A stretch of 64,000 nt of DNA, taken from contig OZ244128.1 in NCBI GenBank assembly GCA_965215995.1, positions 806,001 to 870,000 on the forward strand, read 5' to 3'. Shown piece after piece: positions 42,944 to 51,616 of this stretch; the stretch's first letter is position 1, and each line of letters opens with the position of its first letter. The DNA is from SZUA-309 sp965215995. Its GTDB lineage: Bacteria > Pseudomonadota > Gammaproteobacteria > Pseudomonadales > Azotimanducaceae. The translations under genes and the position numbers were made by a program. The notes under the pieces were generated by a model. That model did not search any database. It had not been told where the DNA came from and saw only the letters and a list, made by a program, of their open reading frames with translations.

Positions 42944-43822
42944 ATGAACGTACTGGAAGGCGAACGCTTCGAACAGAGACGCATCCTGCTGGATGGCCGT
43001 CCTGAGTGGACGACCGTGGAAGGTGAGGAGCTGCTGGCAATGGACGGTCGGCGCGTGGTGGAAAGTGAAGCCGTCTACCTGCCGCCCTGCGAACCCACCA
43101 AGATCCTCTGCATTCATCTTAATTACGAGTCCAGGCGCGTGGAGTTTCGGGCCAAGCCATTGGTCACACCCACCTACTTTCAGAAACCAACAACGGCATT
43201 GAACAGCCACCGCGGGGTGCTCAATCGGCCGGAAAACACCCAATACCTGAACTACGAAGGCGAGATCGCCGCCATCATCGGCCGGCCAATGAAAAACGTG
43301 GCGGCTGAGGACGCCTGGGACTATATCGCCGGATTCGCCCCGGCGAACGACGTCGGTTCTCAGGATTTCCGGGATACGGACGCCGGCGGCATGACCCGGG
43401 TGAAGGGCATGGACGGCTTCTGTCCCATCGGTCCCGGTATCGTGCGCGGCGTAGACGTGCGTGAGTCCATCGTACGCACCTACCTCAACGGCGAGGTCGT
43501 TCAGGAGGGTCCGGTCAGCGAGATGGTTTTTCCCATCAACTACCAGCTCGCCGATCTGTGCCGGCATATCACCCTGCTGCCCGGAGACGTCATCCTCACC
43601 GGCACGCCGGCCAACTCCCGGCCCATGCAGCCAGGGGACCTGGTGGAAGTGGAGGTGACCGGCCTGGGCCGTCTGACCAACCCCGTCGCCGACATCCCGG
43701 CACCGGCTCACGATGTTGGCCACCAGCCGACGGACACGGACTCGGTCCGGCGGGTGGCGCTCGGCGGCGACTGGTGGGATGCCTACGAAGCCTCGGAGCG
43801 AGCGGAGAAGAACGCCGGTTGA
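42944..43822 (+). CDS. Fumarylacetoacetate hydrolase-family protein (HpaG/decarboxylase-like)
   Basis: A 292-residue protein of the FAH fold. The divalent-metal Glu/Glu/Asp set appears in NYEGEIAAIIG and FAPANDVGSQDF, and ILTGTPANSRPMQPGDLVEVEV is the family's C-terminal signature. Such enzymes isomerise and decarboxylate or hydrolyse ring-cleavage products. Last gene of the operon 38961-43822, 51 bases after the aldehyde dehydrogenase. Together with the other three genes it mirrors the HpaB-D-E-G order of homoprotocatechuate degradation, although the dioxygenase is of the BphC type. Confidence 0.92.
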   Translation: MNVLEGERFEQRRILLDGRPEWTTVEGEELLAMDGRRVVESEAVYLPPCEPTKILCIHLNYESRRVEFRAKPLVTPTYFQKPTTALNSHRGVLNRPENTQYLNYEGEIAAIIGRPMKNVAAEDAWDYIAGFAPANDVGSQDFRDTDAGGMTRVKGMDGFCPIGPGIVRGVDVRESIVRTYLNGEVVQEGPVSEMVFPINYQLADLCRHITLLPGDVILTGTPANSRPMQPGDLVEVEVTGLGRLTNPVADIPAPAHDVGHQPTDTDSVRRVALGGDWWDAYEASERAEKNAG

Positions 43823-43834
43823 GGTCGACTCAGA

Positions 43835-44674
43835 TCAGCTGACCGAGGTCGCTTCTGCGGAAAGGCGGGCCGAGAGCCCTTCCAGGGCCTCGGACACATC
43901 GTAGTCGTGCGGGGTGTAACCGGGCATCAGGGTCTTGGCAATCATGGGCGAGAACCCGAGCCAGACCATGACTCGAACCAGGCCTGAAACACTGTAGGTC
44001 GCATCGTACCTGGCCACATCCACCGGAGACATGATCTTCATGCAGTCGGTGATGAACTTCAGGATGTGGCTCTGAGCGATCAGGCACATCTTCGCCCTGA
44101 ACAGGTAGTCACCGTACAGGTGCTGGTAGATGTCGTAAGCCACGTTGCGATGCTCCACCTCTTCGGCCATGTGCCACTCGAAGAGCGCGGCAAAGCGTTT
44201 GTCCGTCTTCGGGTGCTGTCGGCCAACCTCGCTGAGCATACCGAGGGCCATCTGGGTGGTCAGCGCCTCGAAGCCTTCCACGAAACCAACGCACCACTTG
44301 TCACCCTTGGTTTGAAGAAAACGCTCGAAGTCGGCTTTCAGCCCATCGAACCGCTCCTCGAGGCCCGGATACCCTTTGCCGAGGATGGCCGCGTTGAAAC
44401 GCTCATGCTGCATGTAGTGCTGAGCTTCCTGACGGGAAAACCGATCCACCTCTTCTTTCAGTTTAGGGTCCGTGATCCGATCGAGCACCCGGCGCATGGA
44501 CTTGACCAGAAACGGCTCCAGATAGGCGACGTACAGGCTCAATCCGGTGGAGAAGTAGGACTGACGGATGTCGTTTGCCAGCCACTTCGGATCCAGGTCG
44601 TCGGCGGTGGGAATCTCGAACTCCATCCGCCGGACCGGTATGGGATGCAGTTCAGTGCTGCTGGCTTCGCTCAT
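43835..44674 (-). CDS. PF10118-type metal-dependent hydrolase (ferritin-like)
   Basis: A 279-residue helical protein. RQEAQHYMQHERFN and WHMAEEVEHRNVAYD provide the repeated E-x2-H pattern of a carboxylate-bridged di-metal site in a four-helix bundle. The family is annotated as predicted metal-dependent hydrolase, but the site looks like ferritin-like di-iron oxidases. It is convergent with the FAH gene and divergent from the CYP153-like P450 gene. Similar genes are common in hydrocarbon- and steroid-degrading bacteria. The reaction is unknown. Confidence 0.82.
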   Translation of the reverse strand: MSEASSTELHPIPVRRMEFEIPTADDLDPKWLANDIRQSYFSTGLSLYVAYLEPFLVKSMRRVLDRITDPKLKEEVDRFSRQEAQHYMQHERFNAAILGKGYPGLEERFDGLKADFERFLQTKGDKWCVGFVEGFEALTTQMALGMLSEVGRQHPKTDKRFAALFEWHMAEEVEHRNVAYDIYQHLYGDYLFRAKMCLIAQSHILKFITDCMKIMSPVDVARYDATYSVSGLVRVMVWLGFSPMIAKTLMPGYTPHDYDVSEALEGLSARLSAEATSVS

Positions 44675-44748
44675 GACACTCTCGCGGCAGATTACCGGCT
44701 TTCAGGATACGCGCTATGATCGGGGATTGGGATATCGGGGAGCCAATC

Positions 44749-46017
44749 ATGGACTTTCAGCAGTACGAGCACGAGCACGAGCAGCGCCTGGAGAACGCCA
44801 GGGCCCACGCAGCGAGCATTCCGCTTGCTGAGATCGACCTGGCCCACTGGGATCTGATGCGTTTCGACACCATCTGGCCCTACTACGAGCGCCTGCGCAA
44901 AGAGAGCCCGGTCTACTATCACGAAGACAGCATCGTCGGCCCGTTCTGGTCCATCACCAACTACGATCTGGTGAAGGCCGTGGACACGGACCCGGTTCGA
45001 TTCTCCTCCGAGCCCTCCATCGGCCTGAACGAACCTCTGGAGGAGGGGGCGGTCGACGACAACAGCTTCATCTCCATGGACGACCCGAGGCATGCCGAGC
45101 ACAGGAAGGTGGTGGCACCGGTGGCTGGACCGCGCAATCTGGCCGCGCTCGCACCGACCATCAGAGATCGCGTCAGCGGCATCCTGGACGGGCTGCCCAT
45201 CGGCGAGCCGTTCAACTGGGTGCAGCGCGTCTCCATCGAGCTCACCACCCAGATGCTGGCAACCCTCTTCGACTTCCCGTTCGAGGATCGCTACAAGCTC
45301 ACCCGCTGGTCGGACATCGCCACCTCACCGCGCAAGGCCGGCCTCTGGGACACCCTGGAAGAGCGGCAGCGCGAGCTCGACGAGTGTCTCGAGGTCATGA
45401 CCCGGCTGCGCAACGAGCGAGTCGGTAATCCGGACGGCCACGATCTGCTCACCATGCTCGCCCACAGCGACAGCACCCGGGACATGTCGCCCCGACAGTT
45501 CCTCGGCACCCTGCTGCTGCTGATCATCGGTGGCAACGACACCACCCGAAATTCCATCTCCGCCGGTGTGCTGGCAACGAATCGCTGGCCGGAGCAGTTC
45601 GAGAAGCTGAAGGCCGATCGCTCGAAGATTCCGAATGCCGTTGCCGAGATCATCCGCTGGCAGACCCCGCTGGCCTTCATGCGACGCACCACCACTGAAG
45701 ATGTGGAGATAGGCGGCAAGGTCATCCCGAAAGGCGAGCGGGTGCTGATGTGGTACGCGTCGGGCAATCGTGACGAGACCGTGTTCGAGAACGCAGATCT
45801 GCTCGACGTGGATCGCGCAAACGCCCGCCAACACCTGTCCTTCGGCTACGGCGTGCATCGCTGTATGGGTAATCGGGTGGCCGAGCTGCAGCTGAATCTG
45901 CTCTGGGAGGAGTTGCTCAACCGGTACAGCCGAATCGAGGTGGTTGGGGCACCGATTCGAGCCATTTCCAACTTCGTTCGCGGTTACACGGAGCTCCCGG
46001 TGGTGCTGCATCGCTGA
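44749..46017 (+). CDS. Cytochrome P450, CYP153-like
   Basis: A 422-residue P450. GGNDTT at 261-266 in the I helix, ExxR at Glu300-Arg303 and the haem loop FGYGVHRCMG with Cys372. Strings such as SIELTTQMLATLFDFPFEDRYKL, IIRWQTPLAFMRRTTTED and DRANARQHLSFG closely follow CYP153, the family of alkane omega-hydroxylases. ATG 44749 is chosen because GGGGAG lies six bases upstream; ATG 44716 has none. The partial P450 at 1-659 is a paralogue. The following VOC gene begins 12 bases after the stop. No ferredoxin partner is adjacent, unlike many CYP153 operons. Confidence 0.94.
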   Translation: MDFQQYEHEHEQRLENARAHAASIPLAEIDLAHWDLMRFDTIWPYYERLRKESPVYYHEDSIVGPFWSITNYDLVKAVDTDPVRFSSEPSIGLNEPLEEGAVDDNSFISMDDPRHAEHRKVVAPVAGPRNLAALAPTIRDRVSGILDGLPIGEPFNWVQRVSIELTTQMLATLFDFPFEDRYKLTRWSDIATSPRKAGLWDTLEERQRELDECLEVMTRLRNERVGNPDGHDLLTMLAHSDSTRDMSPRQFLGTLLLLIIGGNDTTRNSISAGVLATNRWPEQFEKLKADRSKIPNAVAEIIRWQTPLAFMRRTTTEDVEIGGKVIPKGERVLMWYASGNRDETVFENADLLDVDRANARQHLSFGYGVHRCMGNRVAELQLNLLWEELLNRYSRIEVVGAPIRAISNFVRGYTELPVVLHR

Positions 46018-46029
46018 CAGGGCGAGGGC

Positions 46030-46548
46030 ATGCTGACCGCGCCGATCGTCCAGGTCGCCTACTTCGTACCGGATGCCGTGCAGGCGGCTCGGGAGATGGC
46101 GGACAGCGGCTCAGCCGGCCCGTTCTTCTTTGTGCCCAACATCGAGCTCGCCTGGGGCGAGCGACGCGGCGCGGCCTGCAACTTCGTTCATTCCTCCGCT
46201 TACGGGCAGTGTGGCAGCATCATGCTGGAGTTCGTGCAGCAGGAAGACGAAGGGCCGTCGCCCTTTCGCGACCTGTACCCTTCCGGCGGCCAGGGCATAC
46301 ATCACGTGGCCACCCTGGTCGACTCCCTGGAATCCGCCATTGCGCACTACGATTCCCTGGGTTGCTCCCTGGCGGCACGCGCCTGCACAAAGACGGGGAC
46401 CGAGTTTGCCTTCGTGGATACCGTCGACCGCCTGGGACACATGGTGGAAATTTACGAGAAAACGCCCACGCTGACCGGCTTCTACCACATGGTGGAAGCC
46501 GCTGCAGAAAACTGGGATGGGAGCGACCCGGTCCGATCGCTCGGCTGA
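46030..46548 (+). CDS. VOC-superfamily protein (glyoxalase-like)
   Basis: A 172-residue single VOC protein. The pair QVAYFVPD and GIHHVATLVDSLESAI gives the two beta-alpha-beta-beta-beta modules; candidate metal ligands are His in GIHHVA and Glu in MVEIYEK. It follows the CYP153-like gene by 12 bases and is probably cotranscribed with it. The family includes isomerases, epimerases and lactoylglutathione lyases. No substrate can be assigned; the second half resembles methylmalonyl-CoA-epimerase-like proteins in general layout only. Confidence 0.82.
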   Translation: MLTAPIVQVAYFVPDAVQAAREMADSGSAGPFFFVPNIELAWGERRGAACNFVHSSAYGQCGSIMLEFVQQEDEGPSPFRDLYPSGGQGIHHVATLVDSLESAIAHYDSLGCSLAARACTKTGTEFAFVDTVDRLGHMVEIYEKTPTLTGFYHMVEAAAENWDGSDPVRSLG

Positions 46549-46558
46549 TTCCCCGCGT

Positions 46559-46984
46559 CTAGCTGATCAGGCGCAACGTGAACGGATACCGATAGGCCTC
46601 GCCGTTGTTGGCCTTGATCCCGGCCAGCACGGTGAGCACCAAGGCGCCGATACCGACCACCGGCAGAAGCAACAGGCCGACGACCACCAGTGACAGCAGC
46701 AGGCAGACGAAAACGGCAATCACGACCGTGATCTGAAAGTTCAGCGCCTCCTTGCCTTGATCCACGACGAAGGGCATATCCTTCTTCGTCTGCCAGACAA
46801 CGAGGGGGCCGATCAGGTTACCGAACGGGATGATGAACCCGATCAGCGCCGACAGGTGAGCGATCATGCCCCACTGCCGGGAATCCTGATCCGGGCTACC
46901 GCCGCCTCCGTTGCCACCCACCGAGGTCTCGAGCTCACCACTTCCCTGTTCGCTTCCGCTTTGCTCGCCGCCTTGTTCGCTCAT
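46559..46984 (-). CDS. DUF4870-type membrane protein
   Basis: A 141-residue protein. The first 35 residues are Gly/Ser/Glu-rich and polar. WGMIAHLSALIGFIIPFGNLIGPLVVW, then KKDMPFVVDQGKEALNFQITV and a final hydrophobic pair are the DUF4870 layout of three to four membrane helices. Function unknown. GGGGAGATGAG precedes the ATG. It is convergent with the VOC gene and lies 72 bases upstream, on the same strand, from nothing coding; 46985-47056 shows no clear element. Confidence 0.85.
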   Translation of the reverse strand: MSEQGGEQSGSEQGSGELETSVGGNGGGGSPDQDSRQWGMIAHLSALIGFIIPFGNLIGPLVVWQTKKDMPFVVDQGKEALNFQITVVIAVFVCLLLSLVVVGLLLLPVVGIGALVLTVLAGIKANNGEAYRYPFTLRLIS

Positions 46985-47056
46985 CTCATCTCCCCATGTT
47001 TTGAGATCTGCCGTAAGGCCTTGGATTGTAGACCCATTTCTGCCACGGCGCTCCGT

Positions 47057-47806
47057 CTAACGCTCGTAGAAGTCCGCCCCATGACGCACGCCCAAGCCAT
47101 CCGTCATGCGCAGCAATTCTTTCTGCCGCTTGCTGAGCTTCGCCAGCCATGCTGGTGGAAACTCATCATGCGGGTCGCACTGGAAACGCATCCATTGCCC
47201 GTAACGGTAGTGACCGAACATGGCCGCCCGCTTTTCTGAACTGCGGTTTTCGCCACCACCGTGCCAGGTCTGGCCATTGATGACTATTACGCTACCGGCG
47301 GGTACTTCAGCCTGAACCTCGTGCTGGACTTGAAACCCGGCTGGAGGTTCCTGCAGATGACTCTGATGACTGCCAGGCACCACGCAGGTGGCACCATTCT
47401 CCCGGGTGTAGTCATGTAGTGGCCAGATGGTGTTCATCATTACCGGCGGTTCCCTGCCATAGCGATGCAGCGGCAGTGGGATATCACTATGCAGGGTCTG
47501 CTTGCCGTCACCAGGACGAACGACTCGCGCATTCAGGCTGCCGAGAATCAGTTGACGCCCCATGATGGCTTCCACCAGCGGCAACACCTTCGGATGATCG
47601 ATCACCGGAAAGAAGCAAGGCGACAACCCGACCAGGTTTGCCAGATGCCTGGCGCTGCCACGATGCGACGACTCCACGCCAATCCGTTCTTCCTCGCTGA
47701 CCACCATCTCCCGCAGCTGCAGAACCTCGGCTGCCGACAGCACGTCTTCGACAATGGTGAAGCCATAGACCTCGAGCTCCAACACCTGCTGTTGAAAGGT
47801 ATCCAT
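47057..47806 (-). CDS. Phytanoyl-CoA dioxygenase (PhyH) family protein
   Basis: A 249-residue Fe(II)/2-oxoglutarate oxygenase. Iron ligands are His106, Asp108 (LHSDIPLP) and His182 (TWHGGG). AGGAGG stands just before the ATG. It is the last gene of a leftward four-gene operon (51473 to 47057) with a CoA ligase, another PhyH protein and a flavin monooxygenase. The N-terminus (ELEVYGFTIVEDVLS) is shared with the other two PhyH proteins of the window, so they are paralogues, though with different lengths and probably different substrates. A hydroxylation next to a carbonyl or on an acyl-CoA is the usual chemistry. Confidence 0.9.
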   Translation of the reverse strand: MDTFQQQVLELEVYGFTIVEDVLSAAEVLQLREMVVSEEERIGVESSHRGSARHLANLVGLSPCFFPVIDHPKVLPLVEAIMGRQLILGSLNARVVRPGDGKQTLHSDIPLPLHRYGREPPVMMNTIWPLHDYTRENGATCVVPGSHQSHLQEPPAGFQVQHEVQAEVPAGSVIVINGQTWHGGGENRSSEKRAAMFGHYRYGQWMRFQCDPHDEFPPAWLAKLSKRQKELLRMTDGLGVRHGADFYER

Positions 47807-47826
47807 CTAGCCTCCTGTTCGGCTAA

Positions 47827-49428
47827 TCAGGCCTCCCGCGCGGCATTGAGCAGCCGGCGGACACCGCGGTAGTTCACCTTACCGTTCTCATGCCGGAGCT
47901 CACCCGTCACTCTCACGATCTGCTTCGGGTGCTTATAGCGCGCAAGACAAGTATCAAGATGTTCTCGAGCCGCCGACTCTTCCAGAGGCAGATCATCCAC
48001 CGTGCGCACCACCGCCGTGACCGCCTGGCCCCAGCGCGGATCCGGCACGCCGAGCACGGCGGCATCGTAGATTCCCGGCGCCCGTTTCAGCGCTTCTTCC
48101 ACCTCTTCAGGGAATACCTTTTCACCGCCGGTGTTGATGCAGTTGTTACCCCGACCGAGCAAGGTCATGGTGCCGTCCGTTTCGATGCGACACCAGTCAC
48201 CGGCCAGCGAGTAACGAACACCATCCACCACCGGAAAAGTCTTTGCCGTGCCTTCCGGATCCTTGTAGTAACCGATGGGTAGCGCACCGGACTTGGCAAT
48301 CATGCCGGACTCACCGGAACCTGGCGCCACCTCGCGAAAATCCTCGGTAAACACCTTCACGTTGTCGCCCACCGTGAAGCTTGCCGTGGTCGTGCTCTCG
48401 CCCTGCCGGGTAACCGCTGAGCCCAGACGGGAACCTTCAGACGAACCCAGGGAATCCGACAGCGTAGCGTTGGGAAAGTGCTCGAGCAGGCCCCGTTTGC
48501 AGTGTTCGCTCCACATGGCACCTGCTGATGTGATCATGTCTACTTTCGACAGATCATGAACCCCGGCATGGGCTGCCAGGTAGTCGAGAATCGGGACCGA
48601 GAAAGCATCACCAACGATCGCAACCCGACTGACTCGATGGCGTTCGATCTCCGCCAGACACTCGGCAGCCTCAAAGCGTCGGCCCGGCAGCAGAACGAGC
48701 GTGCCCGCGTTGATCAGGGTCGCGATGGCGGTTGTGAAGCCCGTGGAGTGCATGAGAGGTGCCGCTGGCATTGCCACCGGTCCCGGGCCCTGTGCCATCA
48801 GTTTCTGCCGATGCGCCTCTGGACTGGCGGCATCGGTGATGCCCACCGCCGCGATCCGTGCTTTGTGCTCCCACATCACACCTTTCGGGTAACCCGTGGT
48901 GCCACCCGTGTACATGAAGTAAAGGTCCTGTCCTGATCTTTCGATGCCGAGCGGCGTTTCATCTCCGTCCGCGCAGGCGGACTCGAATGGCAGCGCGAAG
49001 CCTGCCGCCTGATCGTCCGACTTTTCCCCCACCTCCAGGAAAACACGCACCTTGCCAAGACGCGGGCGCAGGTTTTCCACATGTGCACGGAACTCCGAGT
49101 CGTAGACCACGGCTTCTGCGTCCGAGTTGTCCAGCACATGGAACAACTCCTCATCCACATACCGGTAGTTCACATTGGCGTGCACGAACCGAGCCTTGCT
49201 GCAAGCCGTGAGCAGCTCGATGTAGGCCGCGCTGTTGCGAAGGTAGAACGCCACCTTGCTATCCGGCGCAAGGCCAGCGCGGATCAGCGAGCGAGCCAGC
49301 CGATTAGCCCGGGCATCCAGATCCTGCCAGCTGAGCACCCGCTCTCCCTGGATCACCGCAGGATGCGCAGGCGCTACCTCCGCCGCTGCTTCCAGCAGAT
49401 CACCGAAGTTGAGATCAGGGAGGTTCAT
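47827..49428 (-). CDS. AMP-dependent acyl-CoA synthetase, FadD-like
   Basis: A 533-residue ANL-superfamily ligase that forms an acyl-CoA with ATP. The P-loop is YTGGTTGYPKGVMW (about 173-186), GSSEGSRLG is the A5 region, LAGDWCRIETDGTM the A7 hinge region, and the catalytic Lys near 519 sits in ENGKVNYRGV. The TTGYPKGVMW form is typical of ligases for steroid or terpenoid acids, such as FadD19-like proteins. ATG 49428 overlaps the upstream PhyH stop by four bases; a GTG ten codons earlier is less likely. It would activate a carboxylic side chain for the operon's oxygenases. Confidence 0.92.
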   Translation of the reverse strand: MNLPDLNFGDLLEAAAEVAPAHPAVIQGERVLSWQDLDARANRLARSLIRAGLAPDSKVAFYLRNSAAYIELLTACSKARFVHANVNYRYVDEELFHVLDNSDAEAVVYDSEFRAHVENLRPRLGKVRVFLEVGEKSDDQAAGFALPFESACADGDETPLGIERSGQDLYFMYTGGTTGYPKGVMWEHKARIAAVGITDAASPEAHRQKLMAQGPGPVAMPAAPLMHSTGFTTAIATLINAGTLVLLPGRRFEAAECLAEIERHRVSRVAIVGDAFSVPILDYLAAHAGVHDLSKVDMITSAGAMWSEHCKRGLLEHFPNATLSDSLGSSEGSRLGSAVTRQGESTTTASFTVGDNVKVFTEDFREVAPGSGESGMIAKSGALPIGYYKDPEGTAKTFPVVDGVRYSLAGDWCRIETDGTMTLLGRGNNCINTGGEKVFPEEVEEALKRAPGIYDAAVLGVPDPRWGQAVTAVVRTVDDLPLEESAAREHLDTCLARYKHPKQIVRVTGELRHENGKVNYRGVRRLLNAAREA

Positions 49429-50246
49429 CGTTCCACCTGGGAATCGATCAGATCCCATACGGATTGGAACCCGTCGTCCCGATCCAGCAGCACCTGGGCA
49501 GGACTCTGCTTGTCTATGTGGCCGACGAGGTTCGAGTAGGTGCCAAACCCGATCAGCGCCTGCAGCCGGGGTTCGAAGGTCCGCACCAGCTCGAGCGGAA
49601 TGCCAAGCTGCTGATTCTCCTGCTGGCGGATGAAACCTGCGCAGTAGTTCATAGCGATACCTACTCGACGCTCGGCGGATCGATTCGCGCCGCCGCCGTG
49701 CCAGAGACTGCCGTTCCAGACCAGGATGCTGCCCTTCGGCATCTCCGCCGGCACGCTCTCAGGATGACTGCCGTAGTCCGGTTTCGAATCGTAGAGATGG
49801 CTTCCCGGCACGATACGGGTAGCTCCGTTCTCCTCGGTGAAGTCGGTGAGCGCCCACATGGAGTTGCAGACCAGAGCGGGATGCGGTCGCGGCAGCTTCA
49901 GAAGCGCATCATCGACATGGATCGGCTGAGCTACCTCGCCCGGGTCGATGGAGATCGAGGACAGTGAGGAGACCAGGGCGCCCTGGTCCAGCACGCCTTC
50001 GACAACCGACAGCAACGCAGGAAAGACCGGCACTTTCTGAAACACCGCATCCCGCGCCAGCAGATTGTAGATCCGAATGGTGTGATGCCCTTCAAACAGG
50101 TTGCAGCCAGGCTGAGTGGCAAGTGATTTCTCCAGCCGGAGCAGAACCTCGTTGAGCTCATCAACCAGTGAACCCGGAACAACGTCTTCCAGCAGGGTGA
50201 AGCCCTGCTCTTCGATTTCCTTCAGGTGCCGTTCGAGCTTGTCCAT
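49425..50246 (-). CDS. Phytanoyl-CoA dioxygenase (PhyH) family protein
   Basis: A 273-residue Fe(II)/2-oxoglutarate oxygenase. Iron ligands are His110, Asp112 (PIHVDDALL) and His183 (SLWHGGGANRSAERRV, with the Arg that binds 2-oxoglutarate). It overlaps the CoA-ligase gene by four bases and lies ten bases after the flavin monooxygenase gene, so translation is likely coupled. It is most similar to the PhyH protein at 47057-47806 (shared GGG-NRS-E-R after the distal His). The ribosome site before the ATG is weak. Confidence 0.9.
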   Translation of the reverse strand: MDKLERHLKEIEEQGFTLLEDVVPGSLVDELNEVLLRLEKSLATQPGCNLFEGHHTIRIYNLLARDAVFQKVPVFPALLSVVEGVLDQGALVSSLSSISIDPGEVAQPIHVDDALLKLPRPHPALVCNSMWALTDFTEENGATRIVPGSHLYDSKPDYGSHPESVPAEMPKGSILVWNGSLWHGGGANRSAERRVGIAMNYCAGFIRQQENQQLGIPLELVRTFEPRLQALIGFGTYSNLVGHIDKQSPAQVLLDRDDGFQSVWDLIDSQVER

Positions 50247-50255
50247 CAGATCCGA

Positions 50256-51473
50256 TCAGTAGGGGGTGTGCTCATCCAGACCGAAATAGGCCGCACCCCA
50301 GTTTGCGGCCGTACGATCCGAGTCCATGATGTAGTGAGTGCGGATCGTTGCCATGTCCCGATAGAGGCGCTCAATGGCAGACCCCGTTTGCGTGGCGCTC
50401 GTGCCGCTGCGCTCGAACAGACAGTTTACTGCCTCGTCACACAGCCGCGCAGCCTGCTGGGTCAGGAGCATCATGCGATTCGTGCCCTCACGACCATACC
50501 TGAGCGTGCCCGCGGCTGCTTCCCGAGCGTAGCGCTCCTGGTTGTCGATGATTCTGTCCCTGGCCGCTGTCGCCACGTCCACGCTCGAACGAGCCATGCC
50601 GAGGCGCCGCTGAATGCCTTCCTCCTGCTTGGCAAGCTGATGCGGCGGGAAGGGGCTGACCTTGGTTTCCGCCCGTGCAACGAAAGCATCGATCGCAGCC
50701 TCGCCAACACCAACACAGATGCTGGCGATCTCCGCACAGAAGACTTCCATGTGAGGCGTGCGGTAGAACGGATTCTCATGCACGCCATATCCCGGCGCTT
50801 TGCCCTCCCCCCAGGCGGTCTGCGAGATCACCCGGCACTCAGGCACGAAGACGTTCTCGACAACCGCCTGCTTCGAACCCGTGCCGCGCATACCCAGCGT
50901 ATGCCAGTTGTCGAAGATCTCGTACTCTTCACGCCGGATGAAGCACATGAGCAGATCAGCTGGCGGGCCGCCTTCTTCACCAGGCACAATCGCCGACAAA
51001 CCGACCCAGTTGGCATGCTCACCGCCGGAGTTGTAGTTCCAGCGGCCGCTCAGCTTGTAGCCACCCTCGACAACCTTGGCCGCACCTTGCGGCGCCAGGA
51101 TCAGCGGTGAGCGGAAATCCCCGTCTGCGCCATACATCTCGATCTGACCGGCCTCGGGTGCTGCCGCCATGTGAAAGGTGTGGGCAGAAGTCAGGCAGAG
51201 AACCCAGCCGGAAGACGAGCAACCCTGAGAGATCAGCGACATCACCTCACAGAACGTCCTGAGGCCCAACTCGTAGCCACCAAACCGAGCCGGTTGCAGG
51301 ATCCGGTAGAATCCAGCCGCCAAAAAGTCGTTCGCCGTTTCCTGCGGCAGGGTGCGAAGACGCTCAGCCTCATCGGCCCTTTCCCGCAGCACGGGAATCA
51401 TGGCCCGGGCCCGCTCGATCATGACTTCCGCCGTCATGCCCGGCTCCGGTGGCGCAATGGGCGCAATCGACAT
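50256..51473 (-). CDS. Flavin-dependent monooxygenase, acyl-CoA-dehydrogenase-like (HsaA type)
   Basis: A 405-residue protein of the group D flavin monooxygenases, which resemble acyl-CoA dehydrogenases. Residues about 85-110 (SLISQGCSSSGWVLCLTSAHTFHM) and the GGYKLSGRWNYNSGGEHANW segment match HsaA, the 3-HSA hydroxylase of steroid degradation, and related phenol hydroxylases. ATG 51473 fits the family length of about 395-400. A separate flavin reductase is required and not seen. It opens the operon 47057-51473 and is divergent from the gene at 51617. The alternative call is an ordinary acyl-CoA dehydrogenase, but the missing catalytic-base region favours a monooxygenase. Confidence 0.85.
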   Translation of the reverse strand: MSIAPIAPPEPGMTAEVMIERARAMIPVLRERADEAERLRTLPQETANDFLAAGFYRILQPARFGGYELGLRTFCEVMSLISQGCSSSGWVLCLTSAHTFHMAAAPEAGQIEMYGADGDFRSPLILAPQGAAKVVEGGYKLSGRWNYNSGGEHANWVGLSAIVPGEEGGPPADLLMCFIRREEYEIFDNWHTLGMRGTGSKQAVVENVFVPECRVISQTAWGEGKAPGYGVHENPFYRTPHMEVFCAEIASICVGVGEAAIDAFVARAETKVSPFPPHQLAKQEEGIQRRLGMARSSVDVATAARDRIIDNQERYAREAAAGTLRYGREGTNRMMLLTQQAARLCDEAVNCLFERSGTSATQTGSAIERLYRDMATIRTHYIMDSDRTAANWGAAYFGLDEHTPY

Positions 51474-51616
51474 AACTACTAATCCCCAGTTCCCTGATCC
51501 GAGTGTGTTGGCAATAGGCTGGTTTCGCAACTGATCGACCTCTGAGTATTTCAGGACGGTAGGCAACGCACTCTGTACACTCTCGTCCTACGCAACATCC
51601 ACAGCGGAGGAGAGCC

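Noticed and set aside
50256..51473. Call as ordinary acyl-CoA dehydrogenase of beta-oxidation
   Set aside because: The sequence follows HsaA-type flavin monooxygenases more closely, although the fold is the same; the doubt is kept in the entry.
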